This document shows, in pieces, positions 45,155 to 55,307 of a DNA stretch of 64,000 nucleotides. Each line of letters opens with the position of its first letter. Within the stretch, counting starts at the first letter, position 1. The notes under the pieces are model-generated. The model had not been told where the DNA came from and searched no databases. It saw nothing but the letters and a program-made list of their open reading frames with translations. This DNA comes from Dyadobacter flavalbus (GTDB lineage Bacteria; Bacteroidota; Bacteroidia; Cytophagales; Spirosomataceae): contig NZ_VBSN01000016.1 of the NCBI RefSeq assembly GCF_006149045.1, positions 62,001 to 126,000 of the forward strand. The letters are read 5' to 3'. The position numbers and the translations under genes were made by a program.

Positions 45155-48100
45155 ATGAAAATAATCCGATTTACTTTATTTCTTTACTTTCTGGCCTGTA
45201 TCGGAATTACTGCATCCGCCCAGAATCAGAAATTTTCTGACGAGCCGGCGCAGTTTATGGTGCAGTTCCGTAAACTCATGGACGGCAGCCGCAATCCGCA
45301 GCTTGTAAGGCCGGCCGCTCAGCTGGATAGTATCTGGACGGCTTCTTTGAACAGCGCGCAGCAGGCGAAATTTATAAACATCGTTAAAACGCAGATCGCA
45401 AAAGGTCAAAAAGCAGGGCCCGTTCTTGCACTTCTGGCACGCAATACGCATTTTCTTGCCAGACAGTCTCCTGAAAACCTGGAAGGATTCCTGAACATCG
45501 CAGCAAGTTCCGGTGAGAAATACGACGGCAAAACGTTTCAGAAAGTACTGGAAACGATTCGTTCGGTGAGTGAAACAAACAAGCTGTATGCGGCCAATTA
45601 CAACTCGCTTTATTTGCTTGGCGGAACGTATAAGTACCGCTTCGACACGACAAACGCACAAGCCGCGGCAGTGGAAGCGAATGTTGCAGCAGCCGACGAC
45701 AGCTGGAACACGCCTGTGGATTCCAATTTTGTTATTGCGCCGAAATCCAATCCGCTTCCTGCGGTTTCCGGACCGTTGCTTGATCTTCAGAATGCCACTT
45801 TTGCAATGGTTGCTGCGGGTGATTCGGTCGTTTTTGGTCCGGCAAACGGAAGTGTCATGCTGAAAGACGGCATTTTTGTGGGTAAAAACGGAAAGTTCAA
45901 CTGGCAGGCTGCGGGCGATTCTTCCATTTATGCCGATCTGGACAGTTACTCATTCCATATTTCACAGCCCAAGCTCCTTGCTGAAAATGTTACGCTGCAT
46001 CACGAGCAACAACTTGCAGCGCCGATCAAAGGCACGCTGGAATATCGCGGCGTGAAAAAAGTGAAAGGACAGCCGGCGCCGTACCCGCGGTTTGTTTCCA
46101 ACGGCATTGATGCAAGGCTGAAAGCATCCCGAAAAAACATTGATTACAAAGGTGGTTTTGCACTCATCGGAACGGAAATGTACAGCTCTTCGCTCAGCGA
46201 CAAACCGTCTGCTATTCAGGTGAAATACAAGGATAAAGTGGCTTTCAAGGCATTGAGTAAGAAATTTATGCTGAAAGATTCGGTCATTACTTCCTCGTTT
46301 GCTACTTTTTCCATGCCTCTGGGAAATGACTCGCTTTACCATCCAGGCGTTACTTTCAAGTATAATGACGAAGTAGGCATTCTGAAACTGGGCCGTGCCG
46401 AAAAAACGGATTACGCGCCGCTTCCTTATCAGGATTCATATCATAAAATGAACATCTGGTCGCAGGCCATGCGCTGGAAATTCCCGAATGAAAAAGTGGA
46501 GTTTCTGCGTATTAATGGCAAGCAGGAGGTTCCCGTCAGGCTGGAATCTTTTGATTATTTCAAAAAAGAAAAATTCAAGGATATCAGCAAGGAATATGGT
46601 TTTCAGCCTTTGATTATGGCAGCCAATTATACGCAAACCGAAAAGAAATCTGCGTTTCTGGCTGAAGAACTGGCTGCAAAATTCAAGCAAAATCCTAAAA
46701 TCCTACGCAATTCACTGCAAAGACTCGCATTGGATGAATACTTTATTTACAACAAAACGACGGACGAATTTGCACTGAGCAAAAAAGGAATTCTGTACGT
46801 GCTTGCCAATCTGGACAAAGCGGATTACGACAATTTTCAGGTGACTTCGCAGTTTGCAGCCAATGAAGAAGTGGCCAATGCGACCATCAATCTTTCAGAT
46901 ACATTGCTGACGGTTCTGGGTGTTTCGCGCTTTGTTGTCAGTGATTCTTTAAAGATTTATGCGGTTCCGGCGGATAAAAAACTGGTGATCGGCAAAAACA
47001 GGAATTTCACGCTGAACGGCCAGATGGTGGCATCCAATTATCAGTTCCGAGGGCAGAATGTCAAATTTGATTACAATCAGTTTTTCGTGAATGTTGCTCC
47101 TTCCGATTCGATTACGTTTACGCCGAGGGAAAAATTTGCCAAAGGTCAGAAGGGCGAGGTCGGCGGACATGTGAAATATGAAAAAGGCGGAACATTTTAC
47201 CTCAGCGATCCGAAAAACAAATCCGGAATTCAGAAAGGGGTTAAAAAATCACCCCGGCTTGTCGTTCCGGACGGAATGATTGTCTATTTTGATCAGCCTG
47301 AACGCGGAACGGTTCTGTACCCGCGTGAAGTCTTTTTCAAGATCCCGAAAATAGATATGGACGGGCTGGATAACCGCGATGTGATTTTTGAAGGAACATT
47401 CAATTCCAACGGTATTATCCCTCCGCTTCAGACGATTTTGAAAAGTATGCCGGACAATTCGCTTGGCTTCGACTACAAACCGCCTGTAACGGATCTGAAA
47501 ATTTACGACGGAAAAGCGCTGGCAAAGTTTACAGACACGCTTACGATGGACAACAGCGGTCTGCATTCCAAAGCCGTACTGAAATATTTGTCTGCCTCCA
47601 TGACTGCCAAAAACGTGCTGCTGACAGCCGATTCCCTGATGGCATCAGGCGATGTGGCCAGCATCAAGGAAGCAACGATCGGCAAAGGCTATTTCCCGGG
47701 TGTGGAACTGAAAGATTATGCGCTGAAATGGTATCCGAATGCAGACAGTATGTTTATCAATACGCAGGGAAAATCCTTTTCTTTTTACAAAGGAACTACA
47801 AGCCTGGAAGGAAGCCTCTTGCTGCGTTCGAGCGGATTGTACGGAAACGGAAAGCTGAAAAGACCGGATTCGGAACTGTCTTCGCCTGATATCAAATTCA
47901 ACAAGGACGGATTTCTGGCCAACCGCTCGGCATTTTCCATCAACAGCGGAGACCAGAAAGCTGCCAAAAAGCTGCTGACCGGAAATAATGTAAACATTGA
48001 TTTCAATTTCAAAACCGGCGTTGCCAATTTCCTTACAGACGAAACCGGATTCGGGTCGGATTCATCCGGCATGCAAATCCCGACGGCTTCTTACCAGACG

Positions 48101-49831
48101 CTGATCGGAAGTGCGAAATGGGATATGAACAAAAAGACCATTCTGATGAAAGGTTTTGGCGAAACTTCCTCCTATACTTCCATGGATTCAACGCAGGAAG
48201 GGCTGACGTTCAACGGATCGGAAGCAATTTATGACATTGAAAAAGTGACGCTCAATATCAAAGGCGTTCCGTTTATTCAGACGGCGGATGTAAAGATTAT
48301 TCCGGACGGCGGACTTGTAAGCGTGGACAGCAAAGGAAAAATAAACCCGTTGAAAAAAGCCCGGATTGAAATTGACACATTGAACACGTCGCACAGAATG
48401 CGCGATGCAGACATCCGCATCGATTCCCGGAACCACTTCGAAGGATCGGCAACGTATCAGTATATAACGGCCAGAAAAGATACTTTCAACATCAAAATGC
48501 AGAATTTTGAGCTGAGGGAAATAGGCGCAGCAGAAGAAGGCAAACGTTCGCGGTCCGACAAAGGAAATACGGCAATCAAATATTACACAACGGCACGCGC
48601 GGATATTAAGGAAACCGAAAACCTGATCCTTTCGCCGCGCATTCAGTACAAAGGCGGCATTAACCTGATTGCATACGAACCTTCGCTGCAGCTGGACGGA
48701 TTTGTAAAACCCGTGATTAAGTTCCGGAAAGATTTTCAGAGTTCATGGATTGTCTATAAAGAATCACCGGGCGAATCCATTTCGATTAAAATTGATAAAA
48801 ACCTGAAAAACGAGCATGACATACCGCTTTCTGTAGGCTTGCATTACAATGAAACCCGCGGCATGTACATGTCATTTCTTTCGCCCAAGGAATCGGACGG
48901 AGACGATGACATTTACCTGGCGCAAGGCGCACTGAACTATGACGAAGACAGCAAGGCTTTCCGCGTAATGCCTCCGCCCGGAGCCGACGGCCTGATCGAC
49001 GAAGCCAATGCGCTGCGATTTGACGATAAAACCGGTTCGGCTACTTTCTCCGGCCCGCTGAAACTGATCCGTGATCCGTGGCTGCAATCCGTCGGAACGG
49101 GCGAAGTTCAGGTGGATAGTTCGAAGTTTGCATTTAATACGATGTTACTGATGAAACTGCCTGCACTGGAACCGATTGCCCAGCCTTTGGCGGCCAAAAT
49201 TGTGGAAACCAATCTGGAAGAACAGAACAGTACCGCAGCCGACGATGATGCAGAACAACTGAACCGGAAATTATCCGCTCTGATCGGGCCGCAGGCTACG
49301 GATGCTTATATAAAACTTACGGCTGCGGGTTACAAGCCATTGTTTGAAGCCTCTCCGACGCTGGATGTTCCGATGCTGTTGTCCAATGTGGATCTGCACT
49401 GGTCGGCTGCGCACGGTGCATATTATTCTCAGGGTCCGATTGGCGTTGCAAACCTGGGAAGAAACAATATCAATGCGCAAATGGACGGTGTACTGGAAAT
49501 CAGGCGGACAGTAGACGGAGACGAATTCAGTCTTTTCTTACAGGCTTCGCCGGATATCTGGTACTTTTTTGATTATAAACTCGGGGAACTGGGCGTTGTT
49601 TCATCGCAGGTCGATTTCAATGACCAGATCACCGCAAAATCCAAGAATGTAAAATCCAAGGATATGACCTTGATCGGGCTTGGAACTGAAGAAAAAGATT
49701 TGTTTGTTAACCGGTTCGACGATTTTTACCAGCCGGCACTCAAAAAAGCAAAGCTGGTAAAAGCTGCCAAGAAAAAAACCGTAACACCTGAAGAAAAGAA
49801 GAAAAAAGCAGAGCAGACAGAAGGCTTCTGA
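45155..49831 (+). CDS. Very large exported protein of unknown function (1558 residues)
   Basis: It begins with a signal peptide (IRFTLFLYFLACIGITASAQ). The rest is mainly beta-rich, with many short strand-turn units of the kind AxNVxLTADSLMASGDV and repeated words such as ENVTL, KDGIFVG, DSVVFGP and GSASFSG-like runs, which suggests a long beta-helix or layered barrel-like architecture. It ends in a Lys-rich tail (KKAKLVKAAKKKTVTPEEKK). I could not assign a family. No membrane helix, lipobox, T9SS domain or TonB motif is seen. A full reading frame of 4.7 kb without decay argues for a conserved envelope role. It lies 62 bases after prmA. Confidence 0.85.
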   Translation: MKIIRFTLFLYFLACIGITASAQNQKFSDEPAQFMVQFRKLMDGSRNPQLVRPAAQLDSIWTASLNSAQQAKFINIVKTQIAKGQKAGPVLALLARNTHFLARQSPENLEGFLNIAASSGEKYDGKTFQKVLETIRSVSETNKLYAANYNSLYLLGGTYKYRFDTTNAQAAAVEANVAAADDSWNTPVDSNFVIAPKSNPLPAVSGPLLDLQNATFAMVAAGDSVVFGPANGSVMLKDGIFVGKNGKFNWQAAGDSSIYADLDSYSFHISQPKLLAENVTLHHEQQLAAPIKGTLEYRGVKKVKGQPAPYPRFVSNGIDARLKASRKNIDYKGGFALIGTEMYSSSLSDKPSAIQVKYKDKVAFKALSKKFMLKDSVITSSFATFSMPLGNDSLYHPGVTFKYNDEVGILKLGRAEKTDYAPLPYQDSYHKMNIWSQAMRWKFPNEKVEFLRINGKQEVPVRLESFDYFKKEKFKDISKEYGFQPLIMAANYTQTEKKSAFLAEELAAKFKQNPKILRNSLQRLALDEYFIYNKTTDEFALSKKGILYVLANLDKADYDNFQVTSQFAANEEVANATINLSDTLLTVLGVSRFVVSDSLKIYAVPADKKLVIGKNRNFTLNGQMVASNYQFRGQNVKFDYNQFFVNVAPSDSITFTPREKFAKGQKGEVGGHVKYEKGGTFYLSDPKNKSGIQKGVKKSPRLVVPDGMIVYFDQPERGTVLYPREVFFKIPKIDMDGLDNRDVIFEGTFNSNGIIPPLQTILKSMPDNSLGFDYKPPVTDLKIYDGKALAKFTDTLTMDNSGLHSKAVLKYLSASMTAKNVLLTADSLMASGDVASIKEATIGKGYFPGVELKDYALKWYPNADSMFINTQGKSFSFYKGTTSLEGSLLLRSSGLYGNGKLKRPDSELSSPDIKFNKDGFLANRSAFSINSGDQKAAKKLLTGNNVNIDFNFKTGVANFLTDETGFGSDSSGMQIPTASYQTLIGSAKWDMNKKTILMKGFGETSSYTSMDSTQEGLTFNGSEAIYDIEKVTLNIKGVPFIQTADVKIIPDGGLVSVDSKGKINPLKKARIEIDTLNTSHRMRDADIRIDSRNHFEGSATYQYITARKDTFNIKMQNFELREIGAAEEGKRSRSDKGNTAIKYYTTARADIKETENLILSPRIQYKGGINLIAYEPSLQLDGFVKPVIKFRKDFQSSWIVYKESPGESISIKIDKNLKNEHDIPLSVGLHYNETRGMYMSFLSPKESDGDDDIYLAQGALNYDEDSKAFRVMPPPGADGLIDEANALRFDDKTGSATFSGPLKLIRDPWLQSVGTGEVQVDSSKFAFNTMLLMKLPALEPIAQPLAAKIVETNLEEQNSTAADDDAEQLNRKLSALIGPQATDAYIKLTAAGYKPLFEASPTLDVPMLLSNVDLHWSAAHGAYYSQGPIGVANLGRNNINAQMDGVLEIRRTVDGDEFSLFLQASPDIWYFFDYKLGELGVVSSQVDFNDQITAKSKNVKSKDMTLIGLGTEEKDLFVNRFDDFYQPALKKAKLVKAAKKKTVTPEEKKKKAEQTEGF

Positions 49832-49977
49832 AATTGTGCATAATTTCAATACTTTATACTAATATTTGAAAATTTGCATAATAAAACTTAGTTTTACATC
49901 CCTTTTGATTGTAAATCCTCCGGCTATCTTATTTTTTGAAAAACATTTTGTAGTCCAGTAATTATGAAAAGTTCAAA

Positions 49978-50637
49978 ATGAGTATTGCCTTATTAACTGT
50001 TACGATTATTGCAGCCTATTTATTAGGATCTATACCTAGCTCGGTCTGGTACGGAATTGGATACTTTGGAATTGATGTCAGAAAGCACGGAAGCGGCAAT
50101 GCTGGCGCAACCAATACGTTCCGGATTCTTGGAAAAAGAGCGGGCACGGTTGTCATGCTCATCGACGTGCTGAAAGGCTGGACGGCAACCTGCCTGGCAT
50201 CCATGCTTTTTTACATAAATGAAATCGGTGAGACTGAGTTGCTTATGTACAAGATCATTTTTGGCATCATTGCGATCATCGGTCACATTTTTCCAGTTTT
50301 TGTTAATTTTAAAGGAGGAAAAGGCATTGCAACCTTACTCGGTATGGTGCTGGCCATTCACCCGGAACTTGCCTTGCTCTGCATCACGATTTTTATTCTG
50401 ACACTTCTTACCTCCCAATACGTATCGCTGAGTTCTATTCTGGCTACACTTGCGTTTCCTGTTCTTTCCTGGATCGGAGTGTTTGGTCACCCGGAACCGC
50501 TGTTGGTTGTATTTGGATTTACCATGTTCATTCTGGTCGTTTTTACGCATCAGAAAAACATCATAAGGCTTATGAACGGAAATGAAAGCCGCGTCAAGAT
50601 CTTTTCAAAGTCCAAGTCTGAACGACAAAATTCTTAA
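49978..50637 (+). CDS. plsY: Acyl-phosphate:glycerol-3-phosphate acyltransferase PlsY
   Basis: A 219-residue inner membrane enzyme making lysophosphatidic acid, the first step of phospholipid synthesis. Its three motifs are clear: LLGSIPSSVWYG near 15, KHGSGNAGATNTFRILGK near 36-53, and FVNFKGGKGIATLLGM near 107-122. About seven membrane segments. The C-terminus is basic and soluble. A terminator follows. Confidence 0.96.
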   Translation: MSIALLTVTIIAAYLLGSIPSSVWYGIGYFGIDVRKHGSGNAGATNTFRILGKRAGTVVMLIDVLKGWTATCLASMLFYINEIGETELLMYKIIFGIIAIIGHIFPVFVNFKGGKGIATLLGMVLAIHPELALLCITIFILTLLTSQYVSLSSILATLAFPVLSWIGVFGHPEPLLVVFGFTMFILVVFTHQKNIIRLMNGNESRVKIFSKSKSERQNS

Positions 50638-50650
50638 AAGTATATTTAGG

Positions 50651-50691
50651 AAAAATAACCCCTGAGGCAATCCTTCAGGGGTTATTTTTTT
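50651..50691 (+). terminator. Terminator of plsY
   Basis: AATAACCCCTGA (50654-50665) pairs with TCAGGGGTTATT (50675-50686), with a T-run to 50691. Confidence 0.9.
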
Positions 50692-50742
50692 ATCTTGTGC
50701 GCAGTTTTATACCTATTTCAAAGACTAACAATTTCAGAAGCA

Positions 50743-52104
50743 ATGCTTGATTATATAGATAAAAACCGTGACAGATTTTTAAACGAACTGCTGGATTTGC
50801 TCCGCATACCTTCCGTAAGCGCAGATTCGAAGTTTAAAAACGATATGCTGAAAGCGGCTGAATACGTCCGCGACAGGATTCTGGAAGCCGGTGCCGATCG
50901 TGCTGAAATATACGAAACCGCAGGCCATCCGGTGGTTTATGGTGAAAAGCTGATCGATCCGGCACTTCCGACCGTGCTTATTTACGGGCATTACGATGTA
51001 CAGCCTGCCGACCCGTACGAACTCTGGGATTCACCTCCGTTTGAGCCGGTAATAAAAAATGAGCGAATTTATGCAAGAGGTTCGTGCGATGACAAAGGAC
51101 AGTTTTACATGCATATAAAAGCATTGGAAACCATGCTTGCGACCAATTCACTTACATGCAATGTCAAAATAATGATTGAAGGCGAAGAAGAAATCGGCTC
51201 TTCCAACCTCGGCACATTCGTGAAGGAATATCAGGAAATGCTGAAATGTGACACGATCCTGATTTCGGACACAAGCATCATCGCCAATGACGTTCCGTCC
51301 ATTGAAACCGGCCTCCGCGGGCTGACTTACGTAGAAGTGGAAGTTATCGGTGCAAACCGCGACCTGCATTCAGGCGTTTACGGCGGCGGCGTTGCCAATC
51401 CGATTAATGTGCTTTGCGAAATGATTGCTTCTTTGAAAGATAAAAACGGGCATATAACTATTCCCGGATTTTACGACAAAGTGGAAGAACTTACGCCTGA
51501 CCAGCGAACCGCATTGAACGCAGCGCCGTTTGACCTGGAAGAATACAAGAATGAACTGCAGATCGGCGACGTGCTTGGCGAAGAAGGTTATACGACCATT
51601 GAAAGAACGTCCGTGCGCCCGACGCTGGATGTAAACGGCATCTGGGGCGGATACATCGGTGAAGGCGCAAAAACGGTTTTGCCTTCCAAAGCCAATGCCA
51701 AAATATCCATGCGGCTGGTTCCAAACCAGAACGATGATGAAATCTGCGAGCTGTTTACAAAGCATTTTGAATCCATTGCGCCGGCTTCAGTAAAGGTAAA
51801 AGTCGTTCCGCATCACGGCGGACTTCCTTATGTGACGCCAACAGATTCGGTAGAATATAAAGCTGCGGAAATGGCTATGGAAGAATCTTTCGGCAAAAAG
51901 CCAATCCCGACACGCGGCGGAGGAAGCATCCCGATTGTTGCGCTGTTTGAACGGGAACTGGGCTGTAAAAGTATTTTAATGGGCTTCGGACTGGATATTG
52001 ACAACCTGCATTCTCCGAATGAAAGCTACGGAATTTTTAATTACTATAAAGGAATAGAGACAATTCCATTGTTTTTCAAGCACTATGCAGAATTGAAGAA
52101 GTAA
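50743..52104 (+). CDS. M20 family dipeptidase/metallopeptidase
   Basis: 453 residues from ATG 50743. A frame from 50695 starts inside the upstream terminator area and is rejected. It is a CNDP/PepV-like M20 zinc peptidase: VLIYGHYDVQPADPYELW near 82-98 (zinc His-x-Asp), ARGSCDDKGQFYMHIKA near 115, MIEGEEEIGSSNLGTF near 148 (Glu pair), HSGVYGGGVANP near 210 in the lid domain, and TRGGGSIPIVALFE near 400. It hydrolyses dipeptides in the cytoplasm; the exact specificity is not readable. Confidence 0.93.
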   Translation: MLDYIDKNRDRFLNELLDLLRIPSVSADSKFKNDMLKAAEYVRDRILEAGADRAEIYETAGHPVVYGEKLIDPALPTVLIYGHYDVQPADPYELWDSPPFEPVIKNERIYARGSCDDKGQFYMHIKALETMLATNSLTCNVKIMIEGEEEIGSSNLGTFVKEYQEMLKCDTILISDTSIIANDVPSIETGLRGLTYVEVEVIGANRDLHSGVYGGGVANPINVLCEMIASLKDKNGHITIPGFYDKVEELTPDQRTALNAAPFDLEEYKNELQIGDVLGEEGYTTIERTSVRPTLDVNGIWGGYIGEGAKTVLPSKANAKISMRLVPNQNDDEICELFTKHFESIAPASVKVKVVPHHGGLPYVTPTDSVEYKAAEMAMEESFGKKPIPTRGGGSIPIVALFERELGCKSILMGFGLDIDNLHSPNESYGIFNYYKGIETIPLFFKHYAELKK

Positions 52105-52146
52105 AGCCGATTTTAATTTGAGTTGACTTTTGTTTGTTCTTTATAC

Positions 52147-52186
52147 AAAAAAATCCGGCCGCAGTAAAACCAGCCGGGTTTTTTGT
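52147..52186 (+). terminator. Terminator of the M20 peptidase gene
   Basis: AATCCGGC (52152-52159) pairs with GCCGGGTT (52173-52180, one T-G pair), then TTTT. Confidence 0.8.
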
Positions 52187-52249
52187 GTTTATTCTGTTTT
52201 GCAGATTGATATTTTTATGAACAATATATGAGTTTGATACTGATTTTAT

Positions 52250-53038
52250 TTACCCCGTTACCTGCTTGCGAGCCATAATGGTATCGTAAACGCCATCCCA
52301 TAATTCAATACGCTTTTGTAATGATGTCTTTACTGCTTCTGTCGCTTCCTGCCAGTATTCTTCGTTTGTACCGCACAGATTTGAAGTCATTTGCAGGGCT
52401 AAATGGCTGTGATGATCGCCGTCCACTTCAATATGCCTTTCCAGATAATATTTGAAAATGGAAATACGCTCGGGAAAATGTGCATGCAAATCATTGATAA
52501 TGGAATGGAACATGTCCGGAATGAGATCTTCCCGCCCGAATGTGAAAACAGCCGCCTGAACATAATCCTTGTTGCTGCCAATAATCTCGAATGTATTGCT
52601 GACAAACTGTGCAGCTTTCTCCGGCGTGCCGGCTTTCTGAAATGCCTGTTCAAGCTCGCCGTTCTGCATCAGTTCTGAAATAAAACCGGTGATTGGTGCG
52701 GTGTCTGCACCGCACTGGCACATCGCTTCCAGGTACAGTTCAAAGTGACTTTTCCGGTTCCCTTCCATATCAACGTCCGATTCTTCACCCAATACAATTT
52801 CATTGATCAGATAACGGCTTTCAGGCGAGCCTTTCGGGAACCACGGAACAGCAGTACAAGTAAGGTTATTCTGCAGTGATTTCAGGAGCGACATAAAATC
52901 CCACACTGCATACGCATGATACTGCATGAATATTCCAAGACTCTCGATATCCTGAATTGCAGCATATACTTTATGGTTGATAATCTGATGCCGTAGAGGC
53001 TCTATGCTTTTTTGAATTTGCTCAATGTAATTTTCCAC
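52250..53038 (-). CDS. DUF3050 family protein (haem-oxygenase-like fold)
   Basis: A 262-residue all-helical protein of the DUF3050 family. The start IEPLRHQIINHKVYAAI, the FMQYHAYAVWDFMSLLKSLQ helix near 37-56, EIVLGEESDVD near 81 and YYLERHIEVDGDHHSHLAL near 195-215 hold the histidines and acidic residues that line the metal/haem-oxygenase-like cavity of the superfamily. Relatives include di-iron oxidases, so an oxidative role is possible but unproven. Cytoplasmic and monocistronic. Confidence 0.85.
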   Translation of the reverse strand: MENYIEQIQKSIEPLRHQIINHKVYAAIQDIESLGIFMQYHAYAVWDFMSLLKSLQNNLTCTAVPWFPKGSPESRYLINEIVLGEESDVDMEGNRKSHFELYLEAMCQCGADTAPITGFISELMQNGELEQAFQKAGTPEKAAQFVSNTFEIIGSNKDYVQAAVFTFGREDLIPDMFHSIINDLHAHFPERISIFKYYLERHIEVDGDHHSHLALQMTSNLCGTNEEYWQEATEAVKTSLQKRIELWDGVYDTIMARKQVTG

Positions 53039-53124
53039 TTTTTAATTTTTAGTGATACGACAAAAACTGTATTCTGTCTTATGGTGCAAAGTTAACAGGC
53101 AACTGATTTGTCAGACGGAGTATT

Positions 53125-53570
53125 TCACAGTTCTTCATTTTTGCATATGGAAGGCAGTAGTTGTAAAAACTGATTCATCGTTAAAATGGCAGTGTTGCTA
53201 TGGGATTTTAGTACCAGCAAATCGGCATCACCTGTAATTAAAAATCAGCATTGCAATGCTCACAAATCCCTAACAGATAATCATCATCTGTATCGCGTAC
53301 AACCTGTGGTATTGACTGTACAGTCACTTTGTTCAGTAACAAAAATGCAAGAGACATGAAGCGGATTGCCTGATCATAAGAAATAATTTTACGGAATTTA
53401 GGCCTGCTGATCACATCCTCAAACTCCTGAAGTAATTCTTTCGAGTAAAAAACTTTTATATGCGGATTTTTCAGGATTTCATAATAAAGTATGCGGCGGG
53501 AACTCCGGTTTAGACATGCAGATATATACCAGTTGGTATCGATGACAACATTAATTTTTCTTTCGGGCAT
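53125..53570 (-). pseudogene. PIN-domain toxin gene (TIGR00305-like) with a frameshift
   Basis: The frame begins at ATG 53570 (KINVVIDTNWYISACLN; a longer frame from 53690 lies inside the antitoxin and is rejected) and stops at 53238 after EHCNAD-F. Adding one base to the five-T run at 53240-53244 restores the frame, which then reads LITGDADLLVLKSHSN, continues to SICKNEEL and ends at TGA 53125-53127. The TGDADLLVL segment is the expected C-terminal PIN signature with its last aspartate. So the gene appears inactivated by a one-base homopolymer loss, or is a sequencing error. Acidic residues of the N-terminal half are intact. Confidence 0.85.
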
Positions 53571-53748
53571 TGCGGTAAGCTGTAATTTCTTTTTGAATAT
53601 CTTCAATGGATATGTCTGAATCAGGAAGCTCCTGATCCAGTTCTTCAAAAAGATCATCAGCAACGCGCAATTGTATTTCTCTGGCAACAATCAGTTGCTG
53701 CCCTTTTGGAAGTGTGTCAAAAGCTTCAATTACTTCTGTCTGTGTCAT
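53551..53748 (-). CDS. Antitoxin-like protein of the frameshifted PIN module
   Basis: A 65-residue helical acidic protein, MTQTEVIEAFDTLPKGQQL then ELDQELPDSDISIEDIQKEI. The pattern of an N-terminal 'LP..QQ..v...I' helix and an acidic C-terminal half fits small antitoxins that precede PIN genes. It overlaps the toxin start by 20 bases. No family name is certain. Confidence 0.75.
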   Translation of the reverse strand: MTQTEVIEAFDTLPKGQQLIVAREIQLRVADDLFEELDQELPDSDISIEDIQKEITAYRNARKKN

Positions 53749-53903
53749 AATTAGTCCGTTTTAAAACTGACATTTTCAGCGTATTTAAATATAAGATTTT
53801 TGAAGCAAAAAGCAATTCGGTTTTCACTACCCGAAAAGTATCTTTTTCAAAACAGGAAAATACACGTTACCGTACAATTCGCTTTCAGCACCTAAAAATT
53901 ACT

Positions 53904-55130
53904 TTACCTTCTCCTCCGCTGTTCCCGCTTCATTTTTTTCAGATTGGCAATGGCGGCTTTGGCTTCTTTGTCCTGACCGGATTTTCTTTCAGCCCGGTCG
54001 TCAGCCAGCTTGTAATACTTCAATGCTTCATCATAATTCTTTTTGGACTCCGCAATTTTGCCCATCCCGATTAATGAAGAAACATAATAACCCGCGCTCA
54101 GCGAATTGGTTTTTACAGAATAATCAATGGCCTTTTGATAATACTGTGCAGCCAGATCGTAATTGCGATGATAATTCATGTTGTAAAAAGCCAGAACGTA
54201 AGCCGCATTCCGTCCGCTTACGCCTTCATAACCCGGCATGCCCTGCTCGATTTTATCAATAATATTGTGCGCTGCTTTTTCGGCTTCGGCAATTTTTCCG
54301 GTCACAAATGCCGTTCTGCAGAAATACCTTTCAAAATAGGGATTGTTCGGGAAAGTCTGCCACATGTACTTGGCCATTTCGTAAGCCTTGCTGTTTTCAT
54401 TTTCCATGCTGTAAATCTGCAGCAGAAAATACCTGGCCTCAACCCGGGTGTAAAATGCATTGTTGCCTACTTTTTCAAGCTGCTGTTCCCCGAGTTTTTT
54501 GTTGCCTCTGGGGAAAAGTGCCAGTATGGGTTTCAGGATCGGATATTCTTTCGGGATCCATTCTGCATAGTAATTGTACAAACCGTCGCCAAAAAGCAGT
54601 TCCGGCGTAAGGTCGCCGTTTCCTTTGCATTGTTCAAAATATTTCAGTGATTTCTTGCCTGCAAATGCCGCTTTGGTCCAGCTTTCACGTTCCGCATAAA
54701 GACGCCCTTTGAACGCATAGGCTGCCGTCAGGAAAAAAGCCGGTTCCACCTTGTTTTTCTGATTATCATAAAGTTCCTCGGCAAGATTGATTGTGGAATC
54801 CATTTGCGCCAGAAACGCTTTGTCATAAGCTTCATTATCCGTATTCGGAACAATTTTCCACCATTCGGCCAGCCCCATCAGAAAATGCGGCATCGGATGT
54901 TTCGGGTAACGGTATTTCAGCCACCGGAATTCTGTATCGGCTTCTGCAAATTTGTAATTGTAAAGCAAATTAATGGCCTCGGTCGCTTCAATCTGCACGC
55001 CGGGATTACTGATGACCATATCATACTTCTTGTCGAGCTCCGCCGAAGAATACAATTGTGCGGAAACAGAATGAAAGGCAATAACACTTAAGAAGCAGGA
55101 TTTGATGGTGTTAACGATTATACTTTTCAT
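53904..55130 (-). CDS. Exported tetratricopeptide-repeat protein
   Basis: A 408-residue protein with a signal peptide (CFLSVIAFHSVSAQ, cleaved near residue 25). TPR-like helical pairs follow: AINLLYNYKFAEADTEFRWL near 48, MPHFLMGLAEWWK near 79, and clear repeats at the end, NYDLAAQYYQKAIDYSVKT and NYDEALKYYKLADDRAE. The C-terminus is basic (MKREQRRRR). Probably a periplasmic scaffold; the partner is not visible. It is divergent from hpt. Confidence 0.85.
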   Translation of the reverse strand: MKSIIVNTIKSCFLSVIAFHSVSAQLYSSAELDKKYDMVISNPGVQIEATEAINLLYNYKFAEADTEFRWLKYRYPKHPMPHFLMGLAEWWKIVPNTDNEAYDKAFLAQMDSTINLAEELYDNQKNKVEPAFFLTAAYAFKGRLYAERESWTKAAFAGKKSLKYFEQCKGNGDLTPELLFGDGLYNYYAEWIPKEYPILKPILALFPRGNKKLGEQQLEKVGNNAFYTRVEARYFLLQIYSMENENSKAYEMAKYMWQTFPNNPYFERYFCRTAFVTGKIAEAEKAAHNIIDKIEQGMPGYEGVSGRNAAYVLAFYNMNYHRNYDLAAQYYQKAIDYSVKTNSLSAGYYVSSLIGMGKIAESKKNYDEALKYYKLADDRAERKSGQDKEAKAAIANLKKMKREQRRRR

Positions 55131-55307
55131 AGTTGTGGTAAAATGTGTTCTAATTAACGTGTGTTTTTTATTTTACGTTTATCATCAGCCGGGTTTTTGA
55201 AAAAAGAGTTAATATTGATGCTCAGAGTATTCACTGTATATATCAAAGAACTGAATTCATCTTTTCCGCCCGAAACGGGATGCGGATAAAGAACGTCACC
55301 AATTATT

